Shown here: positions 40,684-49,155 of the stretch, in pieces | How the letters are laid out: every line of letters begins with the position of its first letter | How positions within the stretch are numbered: the first letter of the stretch is position 1 | From: Nitratireductor alexandrii | Lineage (GTDB): Bacteria > Pseudomonadota > Alphaproteobacteria > Rhizobiales > Rhizobiaceae | DNA: 64,000 bases | Direction of reading: 5' to 3' | Assembly: GCF_004000215.1 (NCBI RefSeq) | Contig: NZ_RBVY01000005.1 | Span: forward strand, 310,001 to 374,000 | The notes under the pieces: generated by a model | The model's database searches: none | What the model was told of the DNA's origin: nothing | What the model saw: the letters and a program-made list of their open reading frames with translations, nothing else | Program-made: the position numbers and the translations under genes

Positions 40684-41706
40684 ATGCTGTCACGCAGCCA
40701 GATCGACCTCAACCTGCTGGTAGATAGCTTGAAGGCGGCGGCCGAATCCAGCCGCATGCGGATTCTGTTTTTGCTGTCGCGCGGCGATCTGACCGTCTCG
40801 GACGTCACCGAGGTGCTCGGCCAGTCGCAGCCGCGCGTGTCGCGCCATCTCAAGCTGTTGCTCGATGAAGGGCTGATCGAGCGCTATCAGGAGGGATCCT
40901 GGGCCTATTTCCGCCTCGCCGACAGCGGTTTCGAGCGCGAACTGGTCGCCAGCCTGATCGCGCGCATCGATGCCACCCAGTCTCCGGTCGACCGCGATCT
41001 GGAACGGCTGACCGACGTCAAACGCAAGCGCGAGGAGAAGGCGGCCGCCTATTTCAGCGAAAACGCCGATGCCTGGGACCGTATCCGCTCGCTGCATGTG
41101 CCCGAAAAGGCGGTGGAAGACGCGATCCTGACGCTGATGGCCGAGCGGCCGTTCCGCACCATGCTCGATCTCGGCACCGGCACGGGGCGCATGCTGGAAA
41201 TCCTGTCGCCGCTCTATCAGCGCGGCGTCGGGGTGGACATGTCGCGCGAGATGCTGACCGTGGCACGCTCCAATCTCGACAAGGCGGCGGTGGAAAACGC
41301 CCAGGTCCGGCAGGGCGACATTTTCGCGCCCCCGGTCGAGCGCGACGCCTTCGATCTGGTCACCATCCATCAGGTGCTGCATTATCTCGACGATCCCCAG
41401 GCGGCGATCCGCGAGGCGGCGCGCCTGTTGCGTCCGTCCGGACGCATGCTGATCGTGGATTTCGCGCCCCACGATCTCGAATTTTTGCGCGCCGAGCACG
41501 CCCATGCGCGGCTCGGCTTTTCCGATCGCCAGATCACGGAATGGCTCGACGAGGCCGGTCTCGACCTGGAAAGGGCGTTGGATTTCGCCCCGACCGGCGT
41601 CGCCGGCGACAAGCTTACCGTGAAACTCTGGCTCGGCCGCGACCGCAGGCTCCTCGTCGCGGCCGACAACACTGCCGAGGGGCAACCAACGGAGATGACT
41701 TCGTGA
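40684..41706 (+). CDS. ArsR-type repressor fused to a SAM-dependent methyltransferase
   Basis: The 340-residue protein joins an ArsR winged helix (residues about 10-95; recognition helix in LGQSQPRVSRHLKLL) to a class I methyltransferase domain with motif I LDLGTGTGRMLEIL at 161-174 and downstream VGVDMSREML. It has none of the cysteine metal sites of classic ArsR sensors. In alphaproteobacteria such fusions precede metF and are thought to sense SAM or S-adenosylhomocysteine with the methyltransferase domain. The ATG at 40684 has GGAGA upstream; it ends in a GTGA overlap with metF. Autoregulation through the palindrome 14 bp upstream is likely. Confidence 0.9.
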   Translation: MLSRSQIDLNLLVDSLKAAAESSRMRILFLLSRGDLTVSDVTEVLGQSQPRVSRHLKLLLDEGLIERYQEGSWAYFRLADSGFERELVASLIARIDATQSPVDRDLERLTDVKRKREEKAAAYFSENADAWDRIRSLHVPEKAVEDAILTLMAERPFRTMLDLGTGTGRMLEILSPLYQRGVGVDMSREMLTVARSNLDKAAVENAQVRQGDIFAPPVERDAFDLVTIHQVLHYLDDPQAAIREAARLLRPSGRMLIVDFAPHDLEFLRAEHAHARLGFSDRQITEWLDEAGLDLERALDFAPTGVAGDKLTVKLWLGRDRRLLVAADNTAEGQPTEMTS

Positions 41707-42623
41707 ACCAGTTCCGACTTTCGCGGCGACCCGACATAGGCGATCAGATCGACGTATCGTTCGAGTTCTTTCCGCCGAAAAACGATGCCATGGAAGCCCG
41801 TCTTTGGGAGACGACCGAGCGGCTGCAGCCGCTTTCGCCCTCATTCGTGTCGGTGACCTACGGCGCCGGCGGCTCCACGCGCGAACGCACCGCCCGCACC
41901 GTCGAGCGCATTATCCGCGAAACCGCGCTGACGCCGGCCGCGCATCTGACCTGCGTCGACGCCACCCGCGAGGAGGCCGACCAGGTGATTCGGCAGTTCC
42001 TCGACCTCGGCGTATCGCGTTTCGTCGCCCTGCGCGGCGATCCGGCCGAAGGCGTCGGCGCGCGCTACACGCCGCATCCGGGCGGCTACGCCAACGCGGC
42101 CGAACTGGTCGAGGCGCTCGCCCGGCACGGCGCCAAGGACATCTCGGTCGCCGCCTATCCGGAAAAGCACCCCGAAAGCCCGGATTTCGCAACCGATATC
42201 GACATGCTCAAGCGCAAGGTCGACAACGGCGCCAAACGCGCCATCACCCAGTTCTTTTTCGACAACGACCTCTACGAGCGTTATGTCGAGCGCGCCCGCC
42301 GGGCCGGCATCTACGTGCCGATCGTTCCGGGCATCCTGCCGGTGCACAATTTTGGCCAGGTCGCCAATTTCGCCGGCCGCTGCGGCGCGCATGTGCCCGC
42401 ATGGCTGGCCGAACGCTTCGAGGGGCTGGAAAAGGATCCGCAGACCCATGCGCTGGTTGCCGCCGCCGTCGCGGCCGAACAGGTGCTCGACCTGGTCGAG
42501 CGCGGCGTGTCGGATTTCCACTTCTACACGATGAACCGGGCCGATCTGGCCTTCGCGATCTGCCACATGATCGGCATTCGCGCCAATGGCGCCGGCGAGG
42601 ACGCAAAACCCGCGGCGGCGTGA
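41703..42623 (+). CDS. metF: 5,10-methylenetetrahydrofolate reductase
   Basis: MetF reduces methylene-THF to methyl-THF, the methyl donor for methionine synthesis, with FAD as cofactor. The 306-residue TIM-barrel protein has the SFEFFPPKN motif, SVTYGAGGSTRERT, ALRGDP, the AAYPEKHPES stretch and FDNDLYERYVERAR of the family. The start is a GTG at 41703, supported by GGAG eight bases upstream and by its overlap with the preceding stop codon. A strong terminator follows at 42705-42733. Its fusion-protein neighbour and the palindrome indicate control by methionine-cycle metabolites. Confidence 0.95.
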   Translation: MNQFRLSRRPDIGDQIDVSFEFFPPKNDAMEARLWETTERLQPLSPSFVSVTYGAGGSTRERTARTVERIIRETALTPAAHLTCVDATREEADQVIRQFLDLGVSRFVALRGDPAEGVGARYTPHPGGYANAAELVEALARHGAKDISVAAYPEKHPESPDFATDIDMLKRKVDNGAKRAITQFFFDNDLYERYVERARRAGIYVPIVPGILPVHNFGQVANFAGRCGAHVPAWLAERFEGLEKDPQTHALVAAAVAAEQVLDLVERGVSDFHFYTMNRADLAFAICHMIGIRANGAGEDAKPAAA

Positions 42624-42704
42624 ACCCGGCCTATATGCCGACGGCCGATTGGCCAGCGATCGTCGGGAGGCACCGCCCCCGTCCGGCGATCGCCTTCGAA
42701 AAGG

Positions 42705-42733
42705 AAACGGCCGGGCGTGGGTCCCGGCCGTTT
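42705..42733 (+). terminator. Bidirectional terminator after metF
   Basis: AAACGGCCGGG (42705-42715) and CCCGGCCGTTT (42723-42733) form a perfect 11-bp stem with a seven-base loop, followed by CGATTTTCG on the plus strand and CCTTTTCG on the minus strand. It can end both metF and the convergent 28-residue gene. Confidence 0.82.
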
Positions 42734-42777
42734 CGATTTTCGTTGGCTGTCTTGCCGAGGCTTCCCCCGCGAAAGCT

Positions 42778-42864
42778 TTAGGGAAGAGCCCCCAGAATGA
42801 GGGCGCCGATGAAGGCGAACGCAGCACAAACCATCAAAGCGTTGATTGGCTTCGTCAGTCCCAT
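42778..42864 (-). CDS. 28-residue single-pass membrane peptide, unknown
   Basis: A short gene on the minus strand encodes 28 residues beginning MGLTKPINALM, with a hydrophobic stretch from about residue 10 to 26 (VCAAFAFIGALILGAL) and a TAA stop. The ATG is preceded by a textbook AGGAGG seven bases away and by a promoter-like TTGTCA/TACACT pair at 42895-42922, and a strong terminator follows. These four aligned signals make a real gene likely despite its size. One membrane helix with a short Lys-containing N-terminus is predicted. No function can be assigned; it may bind a larger membrane complex. Confidence 0.7.
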   Translation of the reverse strand: MGLTKPINALMVCAAFAFIGALILGALP

Positions 42865-42871
42865 CTCATAG

Positions 42872-42877
42872 CCTCCT
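42872..42877 (-). promoter_or_regulatory. Shine-Dalgarno site of the 28-residue gene
   Basis: AGGAGG on the minus strand, seven bases before the ATG at 42864, is the perfect anti-16S complement and is the main evidence for translation. Confidence 0.75.
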
Positions 42878-42894
42878 CTTTAGACTATGCCAAA

Positions 42895-42922
42895 AGTGTA
42901 GGTGAGTTTGGCCCACTGACAA
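42895..42922 (-). promoter_or_regulatory. Candidate promoter of the 28-residue gene
   Basis: TTGTCA (42917-42922) and TACACT (42895-42900) on the minus strand are 16 bp apart, with the start predicted about 25 bases before the ATG. Confidence 0.55.
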
Positions 42923-43011
42923 GCGGATTTTGTGCTGCGCTGCGGCAAGCTTGTGCAGAACCGGCCTGCGACCAAAGTCTTAGTCCTTGAAATTCCGGGC
43001 TCTCCGGTCTG

Positions 43012-43995
43012 TCAGGAACCTGTGGATTTTTTTTCCGATCGCCCGGCTGCGGACCGCGTTTCCGACGCCGCGGCAGCACCGGTTCGCCCGCGCAGGACGC
43101 GCCCGTCGATGACCAACAATCCGCAGGCGATCAAGCCCATGCCGGCCAGTTCGAACCGTTCGAGCCGCTCGCCCAGAAACAGCGCGCCGAGCACGATGGC
43201 GCTCACCGGCACGATCAGCGTCACCAGCGAGGCGTTGGTGGCGCCGGCGGCCGCCACGATCCGGAAATAAAGAATATAGGCGGCGGCGGTCGACAAAAGC
43301 GCAAGCCCGGCCACGGCCGCCCAGGTGCCGGCGCCGACCGTTGCCAGCGCGGCCGTTTCCTGGGTCAGCGCGACGACCGGCAGCATGATCGCCGTGGAGG
43401 CCGAAAGCTGGCCGGCCGCGACCACGGCCGGCGCCAGGCCGGTCAAACGGCGGGCCACGACGAAGGCGAACGCATAGGAAAACGCCATGCCGAGCAGCGC
43501 CATCTTGGCCCAGACGGGACCGCCGAGCCCGGCGGCAAGACCCGGTCCGACCATCACGGCGGTGCCCGCAATACCGAGCGCGATGCCGAACAGCTTGGCC
43601 AGGCTCGCTTTTTCGTCGGCGATGAACAGGCTCGCCACGATGATGGTCCAAAACGGCGTGGTCGCATTGAGGACCGAGGCGGTGCCGGCGCCGAGCGCGG
43701 TCTGGCCGAGAAACATCAGCGAGAACGGGATCACGTTGTTGACCAGCGCCAGCAGCGCGAAGACCGGCCATTTTTTCAGCACCGGGGCAAACGCGATGCC
43801 GCGCGCGGCGAGATAAAGCTGCAATGCCGCCGCCGCGATCGCGACCCGCAACAGCACCAACGTCAGCGGCGCGATTTCCAGCACCGCGATGCGGGCGAAA
43901 AAGAACGATCCGCCCCAGATCGTGCCGAGCACGACGAGTTGCGCCCATACGACCACCGTCATCGGCGGCTGCGCGGCCTGTTTGATCTCCGTCAC
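43012..43995 (-). CDS. EamA/DMT family transporter
   Basis: A 327-residue inner-membrane protein with ten predicted helices in two EamA repeats (first from VWAQLVVLGTIWGGSFF, second from WAKMALLGMAFSYAF). The family exports amino acids, metabolites or drugs by proton exchange or facilitated diffusion; the substrate here is unknown. I used a GTG start at 43995 because GAGGGGG lies just upstream; the earlier ATG at 44151 would add 52 Arg/Trp-rich residues without membrane character. The C-terminus is Ser/Lys-rich. It is divergent from the ornithine decarboxylase-like gene. Confidence 0.88.
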   Translation of the reverse strand: MTEIKQAAQPPMTVVVWAQLVVLGTIWGGSFFFARIAVLEIAPLTLVLLRVAIAAAALQLYLAARGIAFAPVLKKWPVFALLALVNNVIPFSLMFLGQTALGAGTASVLNATTPFWTIIVASLFIADEKASLAKLFGIALGIAGTAVMVGPGLAAGLGGPVWAKMALLGMAFSYAFAFVVARRLTGLAPAVVAAGQLSASTAIMLPVVALTQETAALATVGAGTWAAVAGLALLSTAAAYILYFRIVAAAGATNASLVTLIVPVSAIVLGALFLGERLERFELAGMGLIACGLLVIDGRVLRGRTGAAAASETRSAAGRSEKKSTGS

Positions 43996-44144
43996 GGCAA
44001 TCCCCCTCACGCGTTGCGTCGAGGTAGCGTTTCCGGCCTTAACCGGCCACCCGATTCGCGCCCAGCGCCACGGTCGCGGCATGCGCCATGCCACGGGTCC
44101 GGCCACGGCCCGCCCGCAACGGCCCCAGCGCGCGAAAAACGCGG

Positions 44145-44156
44145 TTTTCATGAAAA
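44145..44156. promoter_or_regulatory. 12-bp palindrome upstream of the decarboxylase gene
   Basis: TTTTCATGAAAA is a perfect palindrome 40 bp before the start at 44197, flanked by GCGG and GCCGC. A regulatory role is possible but nothing else supports it. Confidence 0.25.
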
Positions 44157-44196
44157 TGCCGCATGGTCTAGCCTATGCCGGCACTCAGGAGCACCC

Positions 44197-45414
44197 ATGC
44201 AACGATTCGACAATGCCCGCGACGCGGCCCTGACACTGAGGCCGGACGATCCGGTCTACTGCTTCCGTCCGGAGGTGCTGAAGGCGGATGCGCGCCGTTT
44301 CATGGCGCTGTTTCCGGGCAAGACGGCCTATGCGGTCAAGACCAACGGCGAACCGATGGTGCTAAAGGCGCTGGCCGAAGCCGGCATCGAGGCCTTCGAC
44401 GTGGCCTCCCCGGCCGAGTTCGAGGCGGTGCGCGCGGCCTCGCCCGAGGCGGAAATGCTCTACATGCACCCGGTCAAGGCCCAGTCCGACATCCGGCTGG
44501 CGCTGGAGACCTACGGCATTCGGGTCGTCGCCGTCGACCACGAGGACGAGATCACCAAGCTGTCGCGCGTCGTCCAGGCGCTCGATATCGATCCCGGCTC
44601 GCTCACCGTGTTCGTGCGCATCCAGACCAAGGGAAGCGCCGCCTACGAATTGTCGAAGAAATTCGGCGCCGGACCGGCCCATGCCGTCGAGCTTCTCAGG
44701 CGGCTCGACCGCAACGGCTACAAGGTCGGCATCTGCTTTCATGTCGGCAGCCAGATCGCCGATCCCGAAACCTATGAGCGCGCGCTGCGCTCGGCCGACT
44801 GGGTCCGCAACCGCGCCGCCGTGCCGCTCGCCGGCCTCGACGTCGGCGGCGGCTTTCCGGCCGAATACGGCCACGACCCCAACCGCAAGGCGCCCGACCT
44901 GCCCTCGCTGGAGGAGCTGATGGCCAGGCTGCGGGCCGATCTCGAGGAATGGGCGTTCATGGACATGCCGCTGGTGGCCGAACCCGGCCGGGTGATCTGC
45001 GCGCACGCCTTTTCGCTGATCGTCAGGGTGATGCTGCGCAAGGGCAGACGGCTTTACATCAATGACGGCATCTGGTCGTCGCTGTCGGACAGCTGGACCG
45101 GCAAGATCACCCTGCCGGCCCGCTTCATCCCCGACCCGGCGATCCGCAGCCGCAACGGCGACAAGAGCAAGATCGTGCCGTTCAAGGTGTGCGGGGCGAC
45201 CTGCGATTCGGTCGACATCCTGTCGCGGCCGTTCTGGCTGCCCGAAACGGTCGATACCGGCGACTGGATCGAGATCGGCCATATCGGCGCCTATTCGATG
45301 TCGCTCAGGACGCGCTTCAACGGGTTCTATCCCGACACGTTCGTGGAGGTGACGACGCCGTTCGAGCAGGGCGGCGCGCCCGAAAGCTTCGCCAGCCTGG
45401 AGACGATGGCCTGA
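44197..45414 (+). CDS. Ornithine/diaminopimelate-type PLP decarboxylase (fold III)
   Basis: This 405-residue protein belongs to the alanine-racemase-fold decarboxylases, which make putrescine from ornithine or act on lysine or related amino acids. The PLP lysine is Lys48 in AYAVKTN, the phosphate-binding AEPGR lies at 261-265, and the catalytic Cys-Asp pair of the ODC group is Cys336-Asp337 in VCGATCDSVD. The GGGFPAEYG glycine loop is also present. The ATG at 44197 has AGGAG five bases upstream. Preference between ornithine and lysine cannot be read off. It converges on mltB with 16 bp between stop codons. Confidence 0.88.
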   Translation: MQRFDNARDAALTLRPDDPVYCFRPEVLKADARRFMALFPGKTAYAVKTNGEPMVLKALAEAGIEAFDVASPAEFEAVRAASPEAEMLYMHPVKAQSDIRLALETYGIRVVAVDHEDEITKLSRVVQALDIDPGSLTVFVRIQTKGSAAYELSKKFGAGPAHAVELLRRLDRNGYKVGICFHVGSQIADPETYERALRSADWVRNRAAVPLAGLDVGGGFPAEYGHDPNRKAPDLPSLEELMARLRADLEEWAFMDMPLVAEPGRVICAHAFSLIVRVMLRKGRRLYINDGIWSSLSDSWTGKITLPARFIPDPAIRSRNGDKSKIVPFKVCGATCDSVDILSRPFWLPETVDTGDWIEIGHIGAYSMSLRTRFNGFYPDTFVEVTTPFEQGGAPESFASLETMA

Positions 45415-45430
45415 TCTTGCGCCCGGCCGG

Positions 45431-46606
45431 CTACAGCGCGGCCAGCAGCGCCTGGGTCGGCCAGCCGTCGACGGCCATGCCGAGCCGCGCCTGTTCCTTG
45501 CGCACCGCCTCGCGCGTGTTGACGCCGAGCACGCCGTCGACGCCGCCGACATCGTGGCCGCGGGCGACGAGCTTTTCCTGCAGCGCCCGCATCTCTTCGG
45601 GATTGAGGCCGGGCTCGGGATAGCCCTTGCGATAGGGTGGGTCGCCGGCGAACCGGCGGGCGAGATGGGCCGCCGTCAGCGTGTAGACGAAGGATTTGTT
45701 CCATTCCAGATAGACGTCGTAATTGGCGTAGACGAGGAAGGCCGGCCCCTTGCGCCCCATCGGCAGCACGAGACCGGCATCGGGCCCCTCGCCCAGCGTG
45801 CCACCGTCGCGTGTGGTCACGCCCCACGACGCCCACTGCGCCAGCGGCAGCCGGTTGGTGCGTCCGGTCTCCTCCCACGGCATCGTTTCTGGAACGCGCA
45901 CTTCCTGCATCCAGGGTTCGTTGGCGCGCCAGCCGAGCGCGGCGATCAGGCGCGCGGCGGTCATGATGACGTCCGCCACGCTGCCGCGCAGGTCGACCCG
46001 TCCGTCGCCGTCGCCGTCGACGCCCTTTTCCAGATAGTCGCCCGGCAGCATCTGGATCTGGCCGATCTCGCCGGCCCAGGCGCCCTCCACGTCGGCCGGC
46101 AGCACGTCCCGGTCGATCAGTTTCAACAGCGCGATCAGATGCGGACGGAACAGTTCGGGCCGGCGGCAGTCATGGGCGAGCGTGGCGAGCGCGTCGAGGG
46201 TCGAGAAATCGCCCTGCACAGCCCCGAAATCGGTCTCAAGCGCCCAGAACGCGGTGATGACGGGAGCCGGAACCCCATAGGTCTGCTGCGCCAGCGAAAA
46301 GGCGCCGGCATATTTTTTCATCCGCGCCGCCCCGTGCTGGAGGCGGTAATCGTTGACCATGCGGCCGGAAAACTGGATGAAATCCTGGGTGAACACGCCC
46401 TGCGCGCGGTCGCGGGCGAGAACGCGCGTGTCGAAACGCGCTTGAGACAGCGCGTCGAGCCCGGCGGCACCGACGCCTTCGGCGCTGGCCTGGCTCGCCA
46501 CCGCGGCGCGCCAGGTCTCGAAGTCGCCGCCGCATTGCTCGGCCGCCGCGGGACGGGGAACGGCAGTCGCGATGGCCGCACACAGGGCCGCAAGCCAGAC
46601 TTTCAT
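45431..46606 (-). CDS. Lytic murein transglycosylase, MltB family
   Basis: A 391-residue periplasmic enzyme that cleaves glycan strands of peptidoglycan. It has a signal peptide (MKVWLAALCAA, cleavage near AAAEQ), an SLT_2 catalytic domain with Glu124 in FWALETDFG, the EIGQIQMLPGDYLEKGVDGDGDG stretch, and a C-terminal peptidoglycan-binding domain with two repeats (MRALQEKLVARGHDVGGVDG). The signal peptide lacks a lipobox, unlike E. coli MltB. The ATG at 46606 gives a normal signal peptide; the upstream ATG would add 15 residues. The neighbouring GH25 gene, also a wall hydrolase, precedes it on the same strand. Confidence 0.92.
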   Translation of the reverse strand: MKVWLAALCAAIATAVPRPAAAEQCGGDFETWRAAVASQASAEGVGAAGLDALSQARFDTRVLARDRAQGVFTQDFIQFSGRMVNDYRLQHGAARMKKYAGAFSLAQQTYGVPAPVITAFWALETDFGAVQGDFSTLDALATLAHDCRRPELFRPHLIALLKLIDRDVLPADVEGAWAGEIGQIQMLPGDYLEKGVDGDGDGRVDLRGSVADVIMTAARLIAALGWRANEPWMQEVRVPETMPWEETGRTNRLPLAQWASWGVTTRDGGTLGEGPDAGLVLPMGRKGPAFLVYANYDVYLEWNKSFVYTLTAAHLARRFAGDPPYRKGYPEPGLNPEEMRALQEKLVARGHDVGGVDGVLGVNTREAVRKEQARLGMAVDGWPTQALLAAL

Positions 46607-46735
46607 CGCAACGCCTTTCGTATCACGCCATATCTCGCCAACGCCGGCCACGGTTGCAGCATGCTGCGGCGACAGGCGTTTGACAAGCGAGCGGTCGGAA
46701 CGGCGATCATTGGCCGGGGCTGCGTGGCCTGCGGG

Positions 46736-47527
46736 TCATTTGGTGTTGGCGGCAAGCCATTTGCGCCAGGCCTTGCGGTCGCCGTTGAAGACGTTGATGT
46801 CGGTGTCGCCGTTTATGCCCGGCACGATGCCGGTGCCGGTATACTGCCAGAACAGGAACGGATGGCGGCCGTATTTCTCGTCGGGATGGCCGGCGACCGA
46901 GCGCAGCCAGAACGGGTAGCCCTTGAAATTCGCCAGCCGGTTGTCGTCGAAAAAGTCGATCGAGGTGTAGATGATCGGCTTCTTGCCGTAATGGTTCTCG
47001 ATCGTCTTGAGGAAGATGCGCATCTCCTTCTGCACGGTCGCGGCCGGCGGGCGCAGCTTGCAGGTCGGCGAAAGATGGTTCCATTCCATGTCGAGCACCG
47101 GCGGCAGGGCGGAGGCGTCGCGCGGCACGTTGCGGATATACCAGCGCGCCTGTTCGATCGCCGGGCGGCAGAAATAGAAGAAGTGATAGGCGCTGCGGGG
47201 GATGCCGGCGACCTTGGCGCCGTTCCAGTTGCGGTGGAAATAGTCGTCGAGACGGTCGCCGCCCTCCGTGGCCTTGATGAAGGCGAAGGAAATGCCGCTC
47301 GCCTTGGCCTTTTTCCAGTCGATATCCTTTTGATATTTGGCCACGTCGGTGCCGTGGATCGGATAGGTCCACGGCGCGCGCCGCGACCAGTCGTGCGGAT
47401 CGCGGTCGCCGAAGCGCGGATTGGTGACGGCGACCGTCGTGGACGGCGCGACGTCGGCGAAGTCGTAATTGACGGACGTGCAGCCCGCCGCCAGCGCGAT
47501 CGCAACCAGCCCCGCCCAGCGCCGCAT
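46736..47527 (-). CDS. GH25-type lysozyme lipoprotein
   Basis: A 263-residue protein of the glycoside hydrolase 25 family (Chalaropsis-type lysozyme), which cuts MurNAc-GlcNAc bonds. The lipobox LAAGC puts the lipidated Cys at residue 16. Catalytic features are the DVAKYQKDIDW start of the barrel (Asp61), FIKATEGG, and the Asp146-Glu148 pair in VLDMEWN, plus FWQYTGTG near the end. The ATG at 47527 has GGGAGG upstream. It probably sits at the outer membrane facing the wall. No immunity gene or secretion cluster is seen, so a housekeeping or remodelling role is more likely than an effector. Confidence 0.87.
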   Translation of the reverse strand: MRRWAGLVAIALAAGCTSVNYDFADVAPSTTVAVTNPRFGDRDPHDWSRRAPWTYPIHGTDVAKYQKDIDWKKAKASGISFAFIKATEGGDRLDDYFHRNWNGAKVAGIPRSAYHFFYFCRPAIEQARWYIRNVPRDASALPPVLDMEWNHLSPTCKLRPPAATVQKEMRIFLKTIENHYGKKPIIYTSIDFFDDNRLANFKGYPFWLRSVAGHPDEKYGRHPFLFWQYTGTGIVPGINGDTDINVFNGDRKAWRKWLAANTK

Positions 47528-47726
47528 AGCGTTATCCTCCCATTGCCGAATCACATCCAGGCCAGACCGAGCATGGCCAATTGTGACCCGGCCAGCGACC
47601 CCTTCCCGTTTGACGTGGCCGTTTTGGCTGTTGCTTTTGCCGTGTCGCCGCCCGAGATTGCCCCGGTAAACAAGGAAGATGGCGGGGATGTGGTGGGACC
47701 GCCGGCGGCCACGAACGGAGTTTTGG

Positions 47727-49106
47727 ATGCGGATTCTGGCGAAAATCGCGATTTTTGTGATCGCACTGGCGGTGCTGGCGGTCGTCGGCCTGGCCGGATG
47801 GCTTTATGTCGCGCCGCCGGCCCTGATCAGGGTGGGCGCGGCCTATTCGGCCAAGATGGTGTGTTCCAACGTCTTCCTCGCCGACCGCGATGCGACCCGG
47901 GTGCTGGCCGAGGACGTACAGGCGCCCGGCCATCCGCTGCTGGGCTATATCCGGATCGAGGTCGACGACGCGCACCGCGCGGTCTCCGCCGCCCTGCTCG
48001 GCCTTTTCGGACGCGAGCGCGCGGTGATGCGCGAGGGGCTGGGCTGCACGGTGGTGTCGGGTGATGGACTCCTGGAGGGGCTCTCGGCGTCCCAGGCCGC
48101 GCCCGCCGACACACAGGCGCCATGGCCCGAAGGCGAGATCGTCGCCCCCTCGCAGAACCCCGAACTGGCGGCGATCCTCGCCGATGACGACCTGACCGGG
48201 CCGGGCATGCGCGCGGTGGTGGTGGTCAAGAACGGCCGCATCGTCGGCGAACGCTATGGCGAGGGGTTTTCCGCCGTGACGCCGCTGCTCGGCTGGTCGA
48301 TGACCAAGACGGTGACGGCGGCCATCATCGGCACGGTGATCGCCGAAGGCAAACTCGCCCAGGGCCAGGAAAAACTCCTGGAAATCTGGAACGGCGACGA
48401 GCGCAGCGACATCACGCTCGCCGATCTGATGGCGATGTCGAGCGGGCTCGCCTTCAACGAGGATTATGGCGACGTCACCGACGTCACCCGCATGCTCTAT
48501 CTCGAGCCAGACATGGCCGGCTTCGCCGCCGCCAAGCCGCTCGCCGCGGAGCCGGGCACCGATTTTTCCTATTCGAGCGGCACGACGCTGATCCTGTCGC
48601 GGCTGTGGCAGGACGCGCTCGGCGAACCGCAGGCCGCGCTCGACTGGCCGCGCGAAGCGCTGTTCGACCGCATCGGCATGGCGAGCGCGGTGCTGGAGGC
48701 CGACGCGTCTGGCACCTTCGTCGGCTCGTCCTATCTCTACGCCACGGCGCGCGACTGGGCCCGCTTCGGCCAATTGCTGCTGCAGGACGGGCGCTGGAAC
48801 GGCGCCGACGTGCTGCCGTTCGGTTATGTCGCCTGGATGCGCCAGGCCGCGCCGGCCTCCGACGGCGCCTATGGCCGCGGCCAATTATGGCTGCACGGCC
48901 CGCGCGGCACCACGCCGGAAGGCACGCATGCCGATGCCGGCTTCGACCTGCCCGAGGACGCGTTCTGGCTGCTCGGCCATGACGGCCAGACCGTCACCGT
49001 CTTACCCTCGCAGGACCTGGTGGTGGTGCGGCTCGGCCTGACGCCGTCCAAGCTCGGCTACAAGCCCCAGGCGCTGGTCGAGGCCTTGGTCGAGGCGCTG
49101 CCGTAA
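47727..49106 (+). CDS. Serine hydrolase of the class C beta-lactamase/esterase fold
   Basis: A 459-residue protein with one N-terminal membrane helix (about 5-27) and a beta-lactamase-related domain from about residue 135. The catalytic SxxK is Ser191-Lys194 in GWSMTKTV; the second motif YSSG lies near residue 278, and a HDGQ motif near the C-terminus takes the place of the KTG box. These features match the group that includes 6-aminohexanoate-dimer hydrolases and esterases; resistance activity is not implied. The ATG at 47727 has CGGAG upstream. It is divergent from the lysozyme gene. Confidence 0.88.
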   Translation: MRILAKIAIFVIALAVLAVVGLAGWLYVAPPALIRVGAAYSAKMVCSNVFLADRDATRVLAEDVQAPGHPLLGYIRIEVDDAHRAVSAALLGLFGRERAVMREGLGCTVVSGDGLLEGLSASQAAPADTQAPWPEGEIVAPSQNPELAAILADDDLTGPGMRAVVVVKNGRIVGERYGEGFSAVTPLLGWSMTKTVTAAIIGTVIAEGKLAQGQEKLLEIWNGDERSDITLADLMAMSSGLAFNEDYGDVTDVTRMLYLEPDMAGFAAAKPLAAEPGTDFSYSSGTTLILSRLWQDALGEPQAALDWPREALFDRIGMASAVLEADASGTFVGSSYLYATARDWARFGQLLLQDGRWNGADVLPFGYVAWMRQAAPASDGAYGRGQLWLHGPRGTTPEGTHADAGFDLPEDAFWLLGHDGQTVTVLPSQDLVVVRLGLTPSKLGYKPQALVEALVEALP

Positions 49107-49155
49107 CCCGGCGCGCACCGCGCCGCGCCGCGTCCCAGGCTCTGCCGCCGAGCCG

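Noticed and set aside
43996-44196. speF-type RNA leader upstream of the decarboxylase-like gene
   Set aside because: I could not identify its conserved 3' elements, and the protein looks different from the usual alphaproteobacterial SpeF.
47727-49106. Annotation of the serine hydrolase as an antibiotic resistance beta-lactamase
   Set aside because: It has the SxxK motif but HDGQ in place of KTG, a membrane anchor, and no resistance context.
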